A DNA stretch of 64,000 bases from Fibrobacter sp. (GCA_024689485.1 JAILDK010000023.1:1-64000), one strand, 5' to 3'; positions 9,393 through 19,644 are shown, counted from the stretch's first letter. Numbers and translations are program-made. The notes: generated by a model from the sequence alone, not told the origin.

Positions 9393-12241
9393 ATTCCGTC
9401 CCAGGTTTCGCCTGCGGCGACCGGCGGATTTAGCTTGTATTCTTTGCAACGTTCGATGAAAACTTCCGACGGGGTCGGACGTGCACCCGGATCTTTAATC
9501 TGCAGATGCGGTTCAAGGAGCTTGGACTCTTCGAAGGCGGCGATCGCCTCGTCCCATTTTTGGGAAAAATAAAGCTGTTGAGCCTTATCCCAAAGCGAAA
9601 CGAGCAGGTTCAGCTGTCCCGCATTCGGTTCCGTTTTTAAGCCTAGAACTTCATAAATCTGCACGGCTTCGCTCTTGCCGACGACTTTGAGACGGTCGAT
9701 TGGACGGGTGATGAACTCGTTGCGGTAATCCGTTTTGTCTTGCGGATCGTTTGCGCCGGTGAGCGTTTCTTCCGAAACGAGAATGTAGGTGCCGTACTGC
9801 TTTCCGATGCTTTCAAGGCGCGAGGCGAGGTTCACCGCGTCACCCATGATCGTATAATTTTTGCGGGTTTCGGAACCCATGTTGCCGACGAGGATTTCGC
9901 CCGAGTTGATGCCGACACGCGTGTGCATGTGGTAAACGCTTTCGGGGAAGGTGACGTCTTTGGGCAAATCGCGGTTCTTGTGATTCTTGTGCCGCTTCCA
10001 GTTTTCGCGCAAGTGTTCCTGCATCCGCTGCATGGAAAGGGCGCTCATCAAAGCGTGGCGGCGTTGATGTTCGATCGGTGTCGGGGCGCCGAAGAAGGCG
10101 ATAATCGCATCGCCTTCGTACTTGTCGAGGGTGCCCTGGTTTTGATCCTTGATGATGTCCGTCATCGCGGTCAGGTAATCGTTCAAAAGATCCACGAGCT
10201 TTTTCGGGTCGCCGATCTGTTCCGAGAACGAGGAGAAACTTTGAATGTCCGTGAAGAAGGCACTCAGATACTTTTTTTCGCCGCCGAGTTCAGGTTCCTT
10301 TTCGTTCGTGAGCATTTCGTCGATCAGCTCGTCGGAAATATACTGCTTAAAGGATTTGTCGAGGAAGTTCTTGTCGCGGGATTCAAAATAGAAGCGCACA
10401 AAGAACGAGCCGAGGAATGCGAGAACGCCTTCGATGATGTACGTGGTACAGCCGATGTAAAAACCGTGCGAGAAGAAATGGTAGGCTGTAAAAACATTGA
10501 AAAGGAACAAGACAATCAAAAAGACAAATGCCAAATACTGCGAAGCAAAAAGTCCAATCGCAACCGCAGCGAACGCCGTAATCAAGAAAAGGACCGGGTG
10601 CGGGAAGGCTTCGCGCGTATAGTCGTCGTTCAAAATGTTTTCCACGATCGTCGCCTGCGTAATCACCGCGGGGAAGTGGTCTTCATGCGGCGCTGCGTAA
10701 AAGTCGAACATCGCAGGGGCTGCACTACCCAGAATAAAGATTTTGCCCTGGAAGCTTTCCTTGGGAATTCGTCCTTCGGCGACATCGTAATAGGAAATGT
10801 GCTGGAAGGCTCTTTGGTTCGACGGAATGTTGTAAGCGCTTTTGAAGGTAATCAAAAAGTCGCCTTGGTCGTCGATCGGGATGCGCTTCCGTTTGCCAAA
10901 ACGCATTTCTTCGCCGGGCTTGAGCGCGTTAATCGCATTTGTGTCTGTTGCAAAAAGGGAGTCCAAAACGTCGGCGGAAAGGATGGAATAGTTCGAAAGC
11001 CAACGTCCCTTTTTAACGTTGTAATGGAAGTCGAGAGTGGCTGAAAGCCAGAGCGTTTTTTCTTCTTGAAGGCCCTTCAGTTCACGGGCGAACGTGCGAA
11101 TGCTTTCCTTGTCGAAATCGGTCAGCTCTTCGTCGTCGATATCAAAATCACCCTCGTTGGTCATGACGGTGATGTTTCCGTTCGTGTCTTTGTACGCCTG
11201 AATTTGCGGCGTGATTTCTTGCAGGGAGTCTGGAGCGCTGTCTTGGTGGTGCGGGCGTGCGAGCAGGGATGCCTTGTTCTTTAAAACCTGGCGGATCATC
11301 GGGTAAGAAATCTGCGGATAGGTGGTGCGGAGAGTGCCGAGGCTATCGCGGTAAATGCCGAAAGGCTTGCCGAGATCGATGTATTCTCCCATCTTGATCT
11401 GGACCGAATCCGGATTGGTTTTAAAAAGGTGCATGACCGTGACGAGCGACATCGCCGGATAGATTTGGCTTGAATCGCGGGGCCAGATTTCGGCATTCGG
11501 AAAGCGGTAAAGCAGGCGCATTTTGCGGAGAACGCCGTCTTCGTCAGGCGTTGCATTGACGACGCCAAAGTTCTTTGCCGCGTGGGAAAGTTCCGGGAAG
11601 ACGTTGTCGAGAAGATCCTTTGATTCGACGTTTTCCAGATGGGTGACCTGTTCTAATCGAAAGGTCGGTTTGGCGGCGACGTCTCTTGCGCGGATGTTTG
11701 TGCTCAGGGGCATCCATTGCGACTGATGCTTGTAATCGGTGCGGGAGCTGAACGTGCCGCAGACGATGACGTTCGGGTTTTCGGCGATCGTTCGCACGAG
11801 AACGGAATCATAGTCGTAGGCTTGGCGGATCTTGTCGAAGTCGTAGCGCCATTCCTTTCCGGGATAAAGGCCGTACAACATTTGCTGAGCGCGGATCGCG
11901 TTGCGGTTTCCAAAGTCCGCGTTCTTAAAAAGGATGTCGAAAGAAATCGATGCGGCGCCGCCTTCTTCGAGCTTTTGCACGACCTGTGCGTGCATGTCTC
12001 TTGTCCACTCGTTGTAAGGCCCGTATTTGGTCAGGGAGTTTTCGTCGATATCGACGATCAAAATATCTTCCGGATGATCTTCATTGATTTCGGAAGCGTG
12101 CTTGGAAAAGGCATCGTAAAAGATGTATTCGGTGCGAAGCTGCATCGAGTGCGGAATCAATGCGACGAGGTGTGCAAGGAGAATCCCGACGAATAGCCCC
12201 GCCACCATTCTTTTGATTTTTTTAGGATGCTTGAATTTCAC
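9371..12241 (-). CDS. CHASE2 domain-containing adenylate/guanylate cyclase
   Basis: N-terminal CHASE2-like extracellular domain, 3 TMs, class III cyclase (SAFFTDIQSFSSFSEQ, YEGDAIIAFFGAP, GINSGEILVGNMGS). ORF track start 12274 is TTG; GTG at 12241 preferred. Confidence 0.85.
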   Translation of the reverse strand: MKFKHPKKIKRMVAGLFVGILLAHLVALIPHSMQLRTEYIFYDAFSKHASEINEDHPEDILIVDIDENSLTKYGPYNEWTRDMHAQVVQKLEEGGAASISFDILFKNADFGNRNAIRAQQMLYGLYPGKEWRYDFDKIRQAYDYDSVLVRTIAENPNVIVCGTFSSRTDYKHQSQWMPLSTNIRARDVAAKPTFRLEQVTHLENVESKDLLDNVFPELSHAAKNFGVVNATPDEDGVLRKMRLLYRFPNAEIWPRDSSQIYPAMSLVTVMHLFKTNPDSVQIKMGEYIDLGKPFGIYRDSLGTLRTTYPQISYPMIRQVLKNKASLLARPHHQDSAPDSLQEITPQIQAYKDTNGNITVMTNEGDFDIDDEELTDFDKESIRTFARELKGLQEEKTLWLSATLDFHYNVKKGRWLSNYSILSADVLDSLFATDTNAINALKPGEEMRFGKRKRIPIDDQGDFLITFKSAYNIPSNQRAFQHISYYDVAEGRIPKESFQGKIFILGSAAPAMFDFYAAPHEDHFPAVITQATIVENILNDDYTREAFPHPVLFLITAFAAVAIGLFASQYLAFVFLIVLFLFNVFTAYHFFSHGFYIGCTTYIIEGVLAFLGSFFVRFYFESRDKNFLDKSFKQYISDELIDEMLTNEKEPELGGEKKYLSAFFTDIQSFSSFSEQIGDPKKLVDLLNDYLTAMTDIIKDQNQGTLDKYEGDAIIAFFGAPTPIEHQRRHALMSALSMQRMQEHLRENWKRHKNHKNRDLPKDVTFPESVYHMHTRVGINSGEILVGNMGSETRKNYTIMGDAVNLASRLESIGKQYGTYILVSEETLTGANDPQDKTDYRNEFITRPIDRLKVVGKSEAVQIYEVLGLKTEPNAGQLNLLVSLWDKAQQLYFSQKWDEAIAAFEESKLLEPHLQIKDPGARPTPSEVFIERCKEYKLNPPVAAGETWDGIYSATSK

Positions 12242-12300
12242 ATTCAAAACATAGAAAAGAACCGCGACTGTCAAATGGAAAAGGCTATATTTTATGCACT

Positions 12301-15222
12301 ATGACGGATAGCAAAAAGAAGATGGATAAAGGTTCCAAAAAGACAAAAAAGAAGGGAAAAACGACGGATCCGAAGACCGTGAAGCGCATTTTCGGCGTTG
12401 CGTTCCTCGCGTTCGGCCTTTTTCTGATGGTCGCCTTGGTCTCGTTTATCGGCAGTGAAAAGAACTGGCTCGGGCCGATTTTTGGTACGCTTCTCCCGCA
12501 GGCTGTCGTCTATGTGTTTGGAAAGTTCTCGGCGACGGTCCTTGCGGTTTGTGCAATCTGCTGGGGCGTTTGGCTTTTGCTTGCCGGGGAATTTCCGAAA
12601 CTTTTGCGCACCTGCATTGGTTTTTCGGCTTTGTCTGTGCTTTGCCCGGCGATGCTTGCGCTTGCTTCGACGCTTTCCGGAGCGCTTTCGTTAAAGACGG
12701 AGGCTCTTTATGGGGCTGGCGGACGCTTTGGATATTTTTTGGTGCAGAGCCTCATTTGGCCGATCTTTGGAAAGGGCAATTTTGCATTCCCGTTTGCGGT
12801 CCTGTGCGTGATTTTGCTTGCGATTTTTGTGATTTCTTTTGGACTCCGACCGTCGCATTTTGCTTTTATCAAAATTCCGTTTGATAGCATCGCGGGCTGG
12901 TGGGCAAACCGTCCCCGCAGAGAATCCCTTCCGATCGAAAAGGAAGAAACCCCGGTGGACAAGTCCCTTGCGAAGGCGAAGGAAAAGGCTCTCAAGGCGA
13001 AGATCCCCGCACCGGAATGGGACAGCGACTACACGATTTATTCGGGCAAGGCAAAGCCTTTCCGCGGAATCCCGGGAGCCTTTGACGGAACCATCCCCGT
13101 CAAGCAGAGCGATACTGTGATCCGCCAATTCTCTCCGTCGAACGAACTGACCGAGATGAACGCTTCGATGCAAAATGCGCCTTTAGAAAACGCTTCGCCT
13201 GCAAACGAAAATACCCTGGGCGGTTACGCCAATGCCGCCGAAAAGGAAATCGAAGAAAAGGAACGTTACCTCCGCGAAAACGAATGGAACATGGGCGCCA
13301 TGGAAATTCGCAACCTGCGCGATGAAATCGCTCGCCTGCGCCAGGTGCAGCAGATGAACGATTGGGAAAACAATCGCCACGGTCGTCCGTCGATCAAGGG
13401 TATCGTGGAACGTCAGGATGGAACGGCTTCGCCTGTCGCCATGGAAGAACCTTTGGCAAAGGCACAGAAAGAAGCTCCTGTCGAAAAGTCTCCGGCAGAG
13501 GATTTGTCTTTTGCTGACGAGGAGGCTCCGACGCTTTCGCCGACCGAAGCGGAACTCGCCGCGGCGCCAGTCCAAAATTATGACGCCTACGAAATTCCGA
13601 AGGTTCCGGATATTCTCGACGCTCCGCCGGAACAGAAGCCCGATTATACGGCTGCGGAACTTGACGAAATCAGCCATCAGCTAGAAGAACAGCTTGAAAA
13701 CTTCAAGGTCAAGGGGAAGGTGCTCGGCATTTCGACGGGCCCGATGATTACGCGCTTTGAAGTGGAACCGGGTCCGGGCGTCAAGGTTTCTCGCTTTGCG
13801 GCGCTGCATGAAGATTTGGCGCTTGCGCTCAAGGCAAAGTCCATTCGCATTCTCGCTCCGATTCCGGGAAAATCCCTTGTCGGCGTGGAAGTGCCGAACC
13901 GCAAGTTGCAAACGGTTTACTGCCGCGATATTTTCGAAAGCCCGCTCTTTAAGCCGCAGCCGGACAAGCTGATTATTGCCCTCGGCAAGGACATTACGGG
14001 AAATCCGTACACGATGGACCTTTGCCGCGCTCCGCATATTTTGATCGCCGGTCAGACGGGTTCCGGTAAGTCTGTCTGTATCAATACGCTCATGGCGAGC
14101 CTTCTCTTTAGCAAGACGCCGGACGAACTCCGCATGATTCTTGTAGACCCGAAGGTGGTGGAACTCAAGCTTTACGAAGACATTCCGCATTTGCTCGCCC
14201 CTGTCGTGACGCAGCCGGATCAGGCGGTGAGCGCCTTGAAGTGGGCTTGCGTCGAAATGGACCGCCGCTATGAAGAACTCGCCAAGTGGAAGGTGCGCAA
14301 TCTGGTCGGCTATAATGCAAAACGCAAGGAACAGCTCGAACTGATTGAAAGGGCAGAAAAGGCCCGTGCCGAATACGAAGCGGAAAAAATCGCCGCAGAA
14401 GCCGCCATCGAAAAACAGAAAGCGGAACGCGAAGCGAAAATCGCCGCCGGTGAAGATCCGGGTAACGACCCGACAATCCAGATTCCGACGCCTCCGGCCG
14501 ATATGCTGATCATGCCGTCTGAACGCATGGAAAACATGCCGTACATTGTGATTGTGATCGACGAACTTGCGGACTTGATGATGGTCGCCGGCAAGGAAGT
14601 GGAAAAGTACATCGCCCGTATCGCTCAAAAGGCGCGTGCGGTGGGCATCCACCTGGTGATTGCGACGCAGCGTCCTTCCGTGAACGTGATTACGGGCCTT
14701 ATCAAGGCGAACCTTCCGGCGCGTATCAGCTTTAAGGTGGCGTCCCAGGTGGACTCTCGCACGGTGATGGACCGCGCCGGCGCCGAAAAGCTTTTGGGCC
14801 GCGGCGACATGCTTTACCGTTCGGGTGAAGATCCGGAACCGTCCCGTGTGCACGGCGGATTCTTGACCGATGAAGAAGTGGAAAAATTGGCCGATGCCTG
14901 CTCCCAGCAGAACGTGCATTACGAACGCCTCGAAACCTTTGAAATCGACGATCCGTCCGAAATGGGAGATGACGATGACGGCGCTCCGGGCCTTGCGGGT
15001 AAAATCGATCCGCTCGCTTTGGCTGTTGCCCGTTATGGCATTGAACGCGGCTCGCTTTCGACGTCGGAAGTGCAACGCCACTTCTCGGTGGGCTTTAGCC
15101 GCGCCGGTAAGATCGTCGATCAGCTCGAACGTTTGAACATTTGCGGGCCGAAGCGCGGTTCGAAACCGCGCGTGATGCTCGTAACCGATGAAGTTTCGTT
15201 GAACGAAAGATGGCCGGAATAA
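12301..15222 (+). CDS. ftsK: FtsK/SpoIIIE DNA translocase
   Basis: AGQTGSGKSVCINTL, VIVIDELADLMM, ATQRPSVNVITGLIKANLPARISF, gamma wHTH at C-term. Confidence 0.96.
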   Translation: MTDSKKKMDKGSKKTKKKGKTTDPKTVKRIFGVAFLAFGLFLMVALVSFIGSEKNWLGPIFGTLLPQAVVYVFGKFSATVLAVCAICWGVWLLLAGEFPKLLRTCIGFSALSVLCPAMLALASTLSGALSLKTEALYGAGGRFGYFLVQSLIWPIFGKGNFAFPFAVLCVILLAIFVISFGLRPSHFAFIKIPFDSIAGWWANRPRRESLPIEKEETPVDKSLAKAKEKALKAKIPAPEWDSDYTIYSGKAKPFRGIPGAFDGTIPVKQSDTVIRQFSPSNELTEMNASMQNAPLENASPANENTLGGYANAAEKEIEEKERYLRENEWNMGAMEIRNLRDEIARLRQVQQMNDWENNRHGRPSIKGIVERQDGTASPVAMEEPLAKAQKEAPVEKSPAEDLSFADEEAPTLSPTEAELAAAPVQNYDAYEIPKVPDILDAPPEQKPDYTAAELDEISHQLEEQLENFKVKGKVLGISTGPMITRFEVEPGPGVKVSRFAALHEDLALALKAKSIRILAPIPGKSLVGVEVPNRKLQTVYCRDIFESPLFKPQPDKLIIALGKDITGNPYTMDLCRAPHILIAGQTGSGKSVCINTLMASLLFSKTPDELRMILVDPKVVELKLYEDIPHLLAPVVTQPDQAVSALKWACVEMDRRYEELAKWKVRNLVGYNAKRKEQLELIERAEKARAEYEAEKIAAEAAIEKQKAEREAKIAAGEDPGNDPTIQIPTPPADMLIMPSERMENMPYIVIVIDELADLMMVAGKEVEKYIARIAQKARAVGIHLVIATQRPSVNVITGLIKANLPARISFKVASQVDSRTVMDRAGAEKLLGRGDMLYRSGEDPEPSRVHGGFLTDEEVEKLADACSQQNVHYERLETFEIDDPSEMGDDDDGAPGLAGKIDPLALAVARYGIERGSLSTSEVQRHFSVGFSRAGKIVDQLERLNICGPKRGSKPRVMLVTDEVSLNERWPE

Positions 15223-16184
15223 AGCCCAAAGTCAGAGCGCCGCGCAACAGGACGATTACCCTTTCGGAATCGGAACGTTCCCGGTATGCGAAAAAACTTT
15301 TGAACGCTTCGACGGGTGCGTCTGTGTTTGCCGTCAAGAACCTTCTCGGCAAAACGATCCTCGGGGATACTTTGGCAGTTCTTCCGCGGATTCCTGCTGA
15401 AGTGGCGGACTTGATCATTGTCGATCCGCCGTACAATTTGGCAAAGAACTTTAACGGTTCGCATTTTTCGGCGATGTCCGATGCGGAATATGAAGCCTAT
15501 CTGGATTCCTGGATGGGGGAACTTGTTCGCATTCTTAAACCGGACGGTTCGCTGTATGTCTGCGGCGATTGGAAGTCTTCCTGTGCCATTCAGCGCTCCC
15601 TGCAAAGCAAGCTCTGCGTTTTGAACCGCATCACGTGGGGACGCGAAAAGGGCCGTGGCGCTTCGGCAAACTGGAAAAACGGAATGGAAGACATCTGGTT
15701 CGCCGTCAAGGATCCCAAAAATTACTGTTTTAACTTGGACGCGGTCCGCCTGCGTCGCCGAGTTATCGCTCCGTACAAATTAAACGGCGAACCGAAGGAT
15801 TGGAACGATTCCGATTCGGGCAAGTTCCGCGATACAGCGCCCTCGAATTTTTGGGACGATATCAGCATCCCGTTCTGGAGCATGCCCGAAAACACGGACC
15901 ATCCGACGCAGAAACCCGAAAAACTGATTGCGAAGCTGATCCTCGCATCTTCCAAACCGGAAAGCGTTGTCTTTGACCCGTTCCTCGGCAGCGGCACCAC
16001 GAGCGTGGTTGCAAAAAAACTCGGACGTCGCTTTTTTGGCATTGAACAGAATCTCGAATACGCATGCCTTTGCGAAAAAAGGCTTGAAATCGCGGGCGAA
16101 GACGCTTCGATTCAAGGCTATACCGACGGCGTCTTCTGGGAACGCAATTCCCTAGGCGCTCAAAAGTCCAAAAAGAATCCGTGA
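15210..16184 (+). CDS. DNA methyltransferase, amino-MTase (beta-type motif order), apparently orphan
   Basis: IVDPPYNLAKNF then FDPFLGSGTTSVVAKKLGRRFFGIE; HPTQKPEKL motif; no restriction gene nearby. Confidence 0.9.
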   Translation: MAGIKPKVRAPRNRTITLSESERSRYAKKLLNASTGASVFAVKNLLGKTILGDTLAVLPRIPAEVADLIIVDPPYNLAKNFNGSHFSAMSDAEYEAYLDSWMGELVRILKPDGSLYVCGDWKSSCAIQRSLQSKLCVLNRITWGREKGRGASANWKNGMEDIWFAVKDPKNYCFNLDAVRLRRRVIAPYKLNGEPKDWNDSDSGKFRDTAPSNFWDDISIPFWSMPENTDHPTQKPEKLIAKLILASSKPESVVFDPFLGSGTTSVVAKKLGRRFFGIEQNLEYACLCEKRLEIAGEDASIQGYTDGVFWERNSLGAQKSKKNP

Positions 16185-16214
16185 CTTGAAAGAACCTTTC
16201 TATATTGGGCTCTG

Positions 16215-16628
16215 ATGGTTACCGCTTGCTCTTACATTCTGATTGTGGCGTCTGTTGTCGTTTTCGGGTACAGCCTTTCGCTGTTTCTCGATAACTTTGG
16301 AGCGTTGCAAAAGAAGGTGGCGGATTACCGGGAAATGCTTTCGGAATTTGATGAACCGCTCGGCAATACGCGGTGGGTGAATTCCGCTCAGAACGTGGCG
16401 CTTTTGCTCGGTTATGCTTCGGCGACCTATTTTGCCGGCTTTGCGCATTGGGTGCTTGCGATGGTCTCTGTCAAGTTCGCCTTTTCGTGCCTGCTTTCCG
16501 ATCGATTCCACTGCCTGATTTTGAATAACCAGAAAGCGGTCTCCAAAAGCATGTACAGGCTGCACAAGGTGGATGCCTTGTTGAACGTCTTGATTTGCAT
16601 CTTCATGCTCCTTGCGGTGGTCCTATGA
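16215..16628 (+). CDS. Hypothetical membrane protein
   Basis: 137 aa, hydrophobic segments, TATATT promoter directly upstream. Confidence 0.6.
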   Translation: MVTACSYILIVASVVVFGYSLSLFLDNFGALQKKVADYREMLSEFDEPLGNTRWVNSAQNVALLLGYASATYFAGFAHWVLAMVSVKFAFSCLLSDRFHCLILNNQKAVSKSMYRLHKVDALLNVLICIFMLLAVVL

Positions 16629-17161
16629 AGAAGATTCTTTGCATTCTCGCCTTTTTGTTTGCGACTTCCGCTTTTGCGCAGAAGTTGCCGTTTGTGGTCG
16701 GTGCGGTAGCGGAAACGGGCTACGGCATTTTGAACGATGGCTCCGATGGCGCTGGCTTAAACCGCATGACGCCTTTTATCGGGGCGTGGATCAACGGGAT
16801 CGGCTATTGCCGCTTGGGCTATGGGCTGTACAATTATTCGCGGACGGATGCGGATGGGGAACATCTTTCGGTGAATTCCCGCGCATTCAATGCGACTCTT
16901 GGAGCATCTCTTGGCGGGCCAGGAAGACCTTATTTGATCGGTTCTTTTTCGAGAGCGAAACAGCTTGCGAATGTGGGGGATGTGACTTGGAATGAATGGG
17001 GCGTTGGTGGAGGTGCGACCTTCCAAATGTTACCGACGGCGGCGATAGTCACCGAAATCGAGTACCGTTGGATCCGTTCGCATTACGATCCGGTAAAGGA
17101 ACTGCGTGTGGGCGGTACCCGGCTCCAATTCAATGTTGGTTTTGTTGTCTATGTCTACTAA
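16625..17161 (+). CDS. Secreted outer-membrane beta-barrel-like protein
   Basis: Signal peptide MKKILCILAFLFATSAFAQ, alternating-residue beta-barrel character, C-terminal aromatic. Confidence 0.55.
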   Translation: MKKILCILAFLFATSAFAQKLPFVVGAVAETGYGILNDGSDGAGLNRMTPFIGAWINGIGYCRLGYGLYNYSRTDADGEHLSVNSRAFNATLGASLGGPGRPYLIGSFSRAKQLANVGDVTWNEWGVGGGATFQMLPTAAIVTEIEYRWIRSHYDPVKELRVGGTRLQFNVGFVVYVY

Positions 17162-17786
17162 AACTGTTGCGATTTTCGGTGGTGCTTTTGATCCGATTCA
17201 TCAGGATCATGTTCGCCTCGCCAAGCTTTGTCTCGATATTCAACTTTGCGATGAACTCTGGTTTATTCCGAGCCCGGACCGGTGGGATAAGAAACTTTTT
17301 GCGTCGGCGGAAGACCGCCTGAACATGCTCGATCTGGTGATCGGGGACGACCCTCGGATTGCGGTTTCCGAAATGGAATTACAGATGGAGGATTACCGCG
17401 GCTCTTACGTCACCATGAGCACGCTCCGAGAAAAATTCCCGGATTTGAATTTTAGACTTCTCGTCGGTGCGGACAGCTACGTCGGCATTCCTCATTGGCG
17501 CGACCCGCTGCATTTTTACGGCACCGAATTCAACGGTCCGCAGCTCTTAAAAGAATTCGAACTGATCGTCTTCGAGCGCCGCGGCACCCCGATGCCCGAC
17601 CCGCAGGAACACAAGGCGAAAGGCTATGCCGATATCTTCCTCGTCGGACAGGAACAGGGTTTTGACGGCAAGTTCGCGAGCAGCGACATCCGCAAGGAAC
17701 TTTTCTTCGGCTCGGGAAAGAAGCCCGAAGGCCTTGATCCGAAAGTCTTTGAATACATTCAAAAGAATAATCTTTACCGCTTATGA
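17151..17786 (+). CDS. nadD: Nicotinate-nucleotide adenylyltransferase
   Basis: VAIFGGAFDPIHQDHVRLAKL nucleotidyltransferase motif, SSDIRKEL. Confidence 0.85.
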   Translation: MSTKTVAIFGGAFDPIHQDHVRLAKLCLDIQLCDELWFIPSPDRWDKKLFASAEDRLNMLDLVIGDDPRIAVSEMELQMEDYRGSYVTMSTLREKFPDLNFRLLVGADSYVGIPHWRDPLHFYGTEFNGPQLLKEFELIVFERRGTPMPDPQEHKAKGYADIFLVGQEQGFDGKFASSDIRKELFFGSGKKPEGLDPKVFEYIQKNNLYRL

Positions 17787-18805
17787 GCAGCGTCCCGCAG
17801 ACGATGTACTTTGAAAGCGTTGTTCGAAACGAACAGCGCGGCATGACTCTTGTCGATGAACTTTCCGTTCGCTTCACGTACCATTCCAAGGAAGAATGGC
17901 AGTCGAAAATCGAACAGGGCCTTGTGACCTTGAACGGTGTCGTCGCGACTCCCGAAATGATCGTGATGCCCAAAGACAAGGTCGTTTACCGTGTCGATAA
18001 TTACACGGAACCCGAAGTGCCGACGGATTTTGAAACGCTTTACGAAGACGATGAATTCTTGATCGTTTCCAAGCCTGCGGGAATCCCTGTGCATCATACG
18101 GGGCACATTTTTTACAACACGTTCACCGGCGTCATCCGCCGCGCGTTCAAAAATGAAGAACTTTCGCCGATGCACCGCCTTGACCGCGACACGGGCGGCA
18201 TCATGATCTTTGCGAAGGACAAGGATACGGCGAAACGCTTTGAAAAATCCTTGGACTTGATCCTTCTTCGCAAGGTTTATTTGGCGGTGGTCCGCGGCGA
18301 ATTTCCGGAAGGCGAAATCACCTGCGAAGAACCTCTCCGCGAAGATCCGAACCATTTCATCCGCATCAAGATGTTCCCGTTTGCGGACGGAAAGCCTTGC
18401 AAGACCGTGTTCCACAGGGTCGCGGTTTTCCGGGAAAAGATCGGCGATATCGAAGCGCCTTTTTCGCTTGTCGAAGCGGAACTTTTTACCGGACGCAAAC
18501 ATCAGATCCGGGCGCACCTTTCGCATTTAGGGTATCCCGTCGTCGGCGATAAGCTTTATTCCTTTGACGGGGATTATTACAAGAAGCTCGTCAGCGGAAA
18601 TGGACCTTTGACGGAAGAAGATTTTCAAAAGCTCGGGGCGAAATCGCAGATGCTCTTTGCGTACCGTGCACAGATCCGGATTCCGGGAAAGGAACCTCAC
18701 TGGTTCATTTCACATAAATTTACTTCGGAGATGGAGGCGGTAATTCAACGCCTCCCGCAGCCCTTACCCGACGCTTCAACTCTTGATTCAGAGGCCAGTA
18801 GATAG
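17783..18805 (+). CDS. RluA-family pseudouridine synthase
   Basis: S4-like N-term; HRLDRDTGGIMIFAKD motif; GRKHQIRAHLSHLGYPVVGD. Confidence 0.93.
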   Translation: MSSVPQTMYFESVVRNEQRGMTLVDELSVRFTYHSKEEWQSKIEQGLVTLNGVVATPEMIVMPKDKVVYRVDNYTEPEVPTDFETLYEDDEFLIVSKPAGIPVHHTGHIFYNTFTGVIRRAFKNEELSPMHRLDRDTGGIMIFAKDKDTAKRFEKSLDLILLRKVYLAVVRGEFPEGEITCEEPLREDPNHFIRIKMFPFADGKPCKTVFHRVAVFREKIGDIEAPFSLVEAELFTGRKHQIRAHLSHLGYPVVGDKLYSFDGDYYKKLVSGNGPLTEEDFQKLGAKSQMLFAYRAQIRIPGKEPHWFISHKFTSEMEAVIQRLPQPLPDASTLDSEASR

Positions 18806-19547
18806 CGGCAAAAAGAATGTAGCCGCAAAGCAGTACAATCCAATGGTTCCAGCCGAGACGCGTTTCAATAAAATGCATTTCGACGAACATAAACGGCGCC
18901 GCAATCAAAAAGAGCGGAAGCTGTCTGCACTGATCGCCTAAGGAATAACGGCTCTCGTAGCTCACAATGGAATTCATCATGGGGAAGCTCGTGCAGAAGC
19001 CTCCCATCAAGCGCTTGATTAGCATAAGCCCGCTCACGACAAAGGCGATCGCCGGCGCCTTGATGTAAACCGGGAGCGGCGTCTTGTAACGGACGCCCGG
19101 CTTGTACGTCTGCGTCTGGAAAAGGATCACCCCGAGAATACAGTCGAAAAGGCACACGCCCAAAAAGAACGCTTCGCTGTCGGGAACGCGCGGCATCAAA
19201 AAGGTGCCGAGGCTCACAAAAAAGGCGAGCCCCGCAATAATGCTCAAAACAATTGGAACCTTGACCTTGTAATGCAGAATCCGCACAATGTGCACGTACA
19301 AAAGGCACATGAACCCTGAAATCGCATTGGACGCTCCCATCGGAAGCCCGACCGCGATATAGGCGAATCCGCAGGGAATGGGAATCGTCGCCGTCACCGC
19401 TTTCAGCTGCGGATCCTTCAAATAGGCGCTGAGCGTGCCGAGTGCCGTGACGACAATCACGAGCAGCCAGTCGTAAAAGGCGAAGTGGAAGTTCAGGGAA
19501 TCAAGCATTTCGCGCTCAAATGTAGTAAATACAGAAAAAAGGTCCAT
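18720..19547 (-). CDS. Hypothetical multi-pass membrane protein
   Basis: 275 aa, multiple TM segments; overlaps rluA 3' end convergently. Confidence 0.6.
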   Translation of the reverse strand: MDLFSVFTTFEREMLDSLNFHFAFYDWLLVIVVTALGTLSAYLKDPQLKAVTATIPIPCGFAYIAVGLPMGASNAISGFMCLLYVHIVRILHYKVKVPIVLSIIAGLAFFVSLGTFLMPRVPDSEAFFLGVCLFDCILGVILFQTQTYKPGVRYKTPLPVYIKAPAIAFVVSGLMLIKRLMGGFCTSFPMMNSIVSYESRYSLGDQCRQLPLFLIAAPFMFVEMHFIETRLGWNHWIVLLCGYILFAAIYWPLNQELKRRVRAAGGVELPPPSPK

Positions 19548-19644
19548 TTTAGACCCCTTTTTGACTCTAGTTCGTCATTTTGGCGCGTTGACAAAAATGT
19601 TTTTTTACTATGTTTGACTCCACGTACTTGCATTTTGTCTTGGT

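Noticed and set aside
13681-15081. 466-aa minus ORF antisense to ftsK
   Set aside because: Arg/His-rich shadow ORF with no recognisable domain.
15210-16184. Restriction-modification system
   Set aside because: Only the methyltransferase is present; neighbours are ftsK and a small membrane protein.
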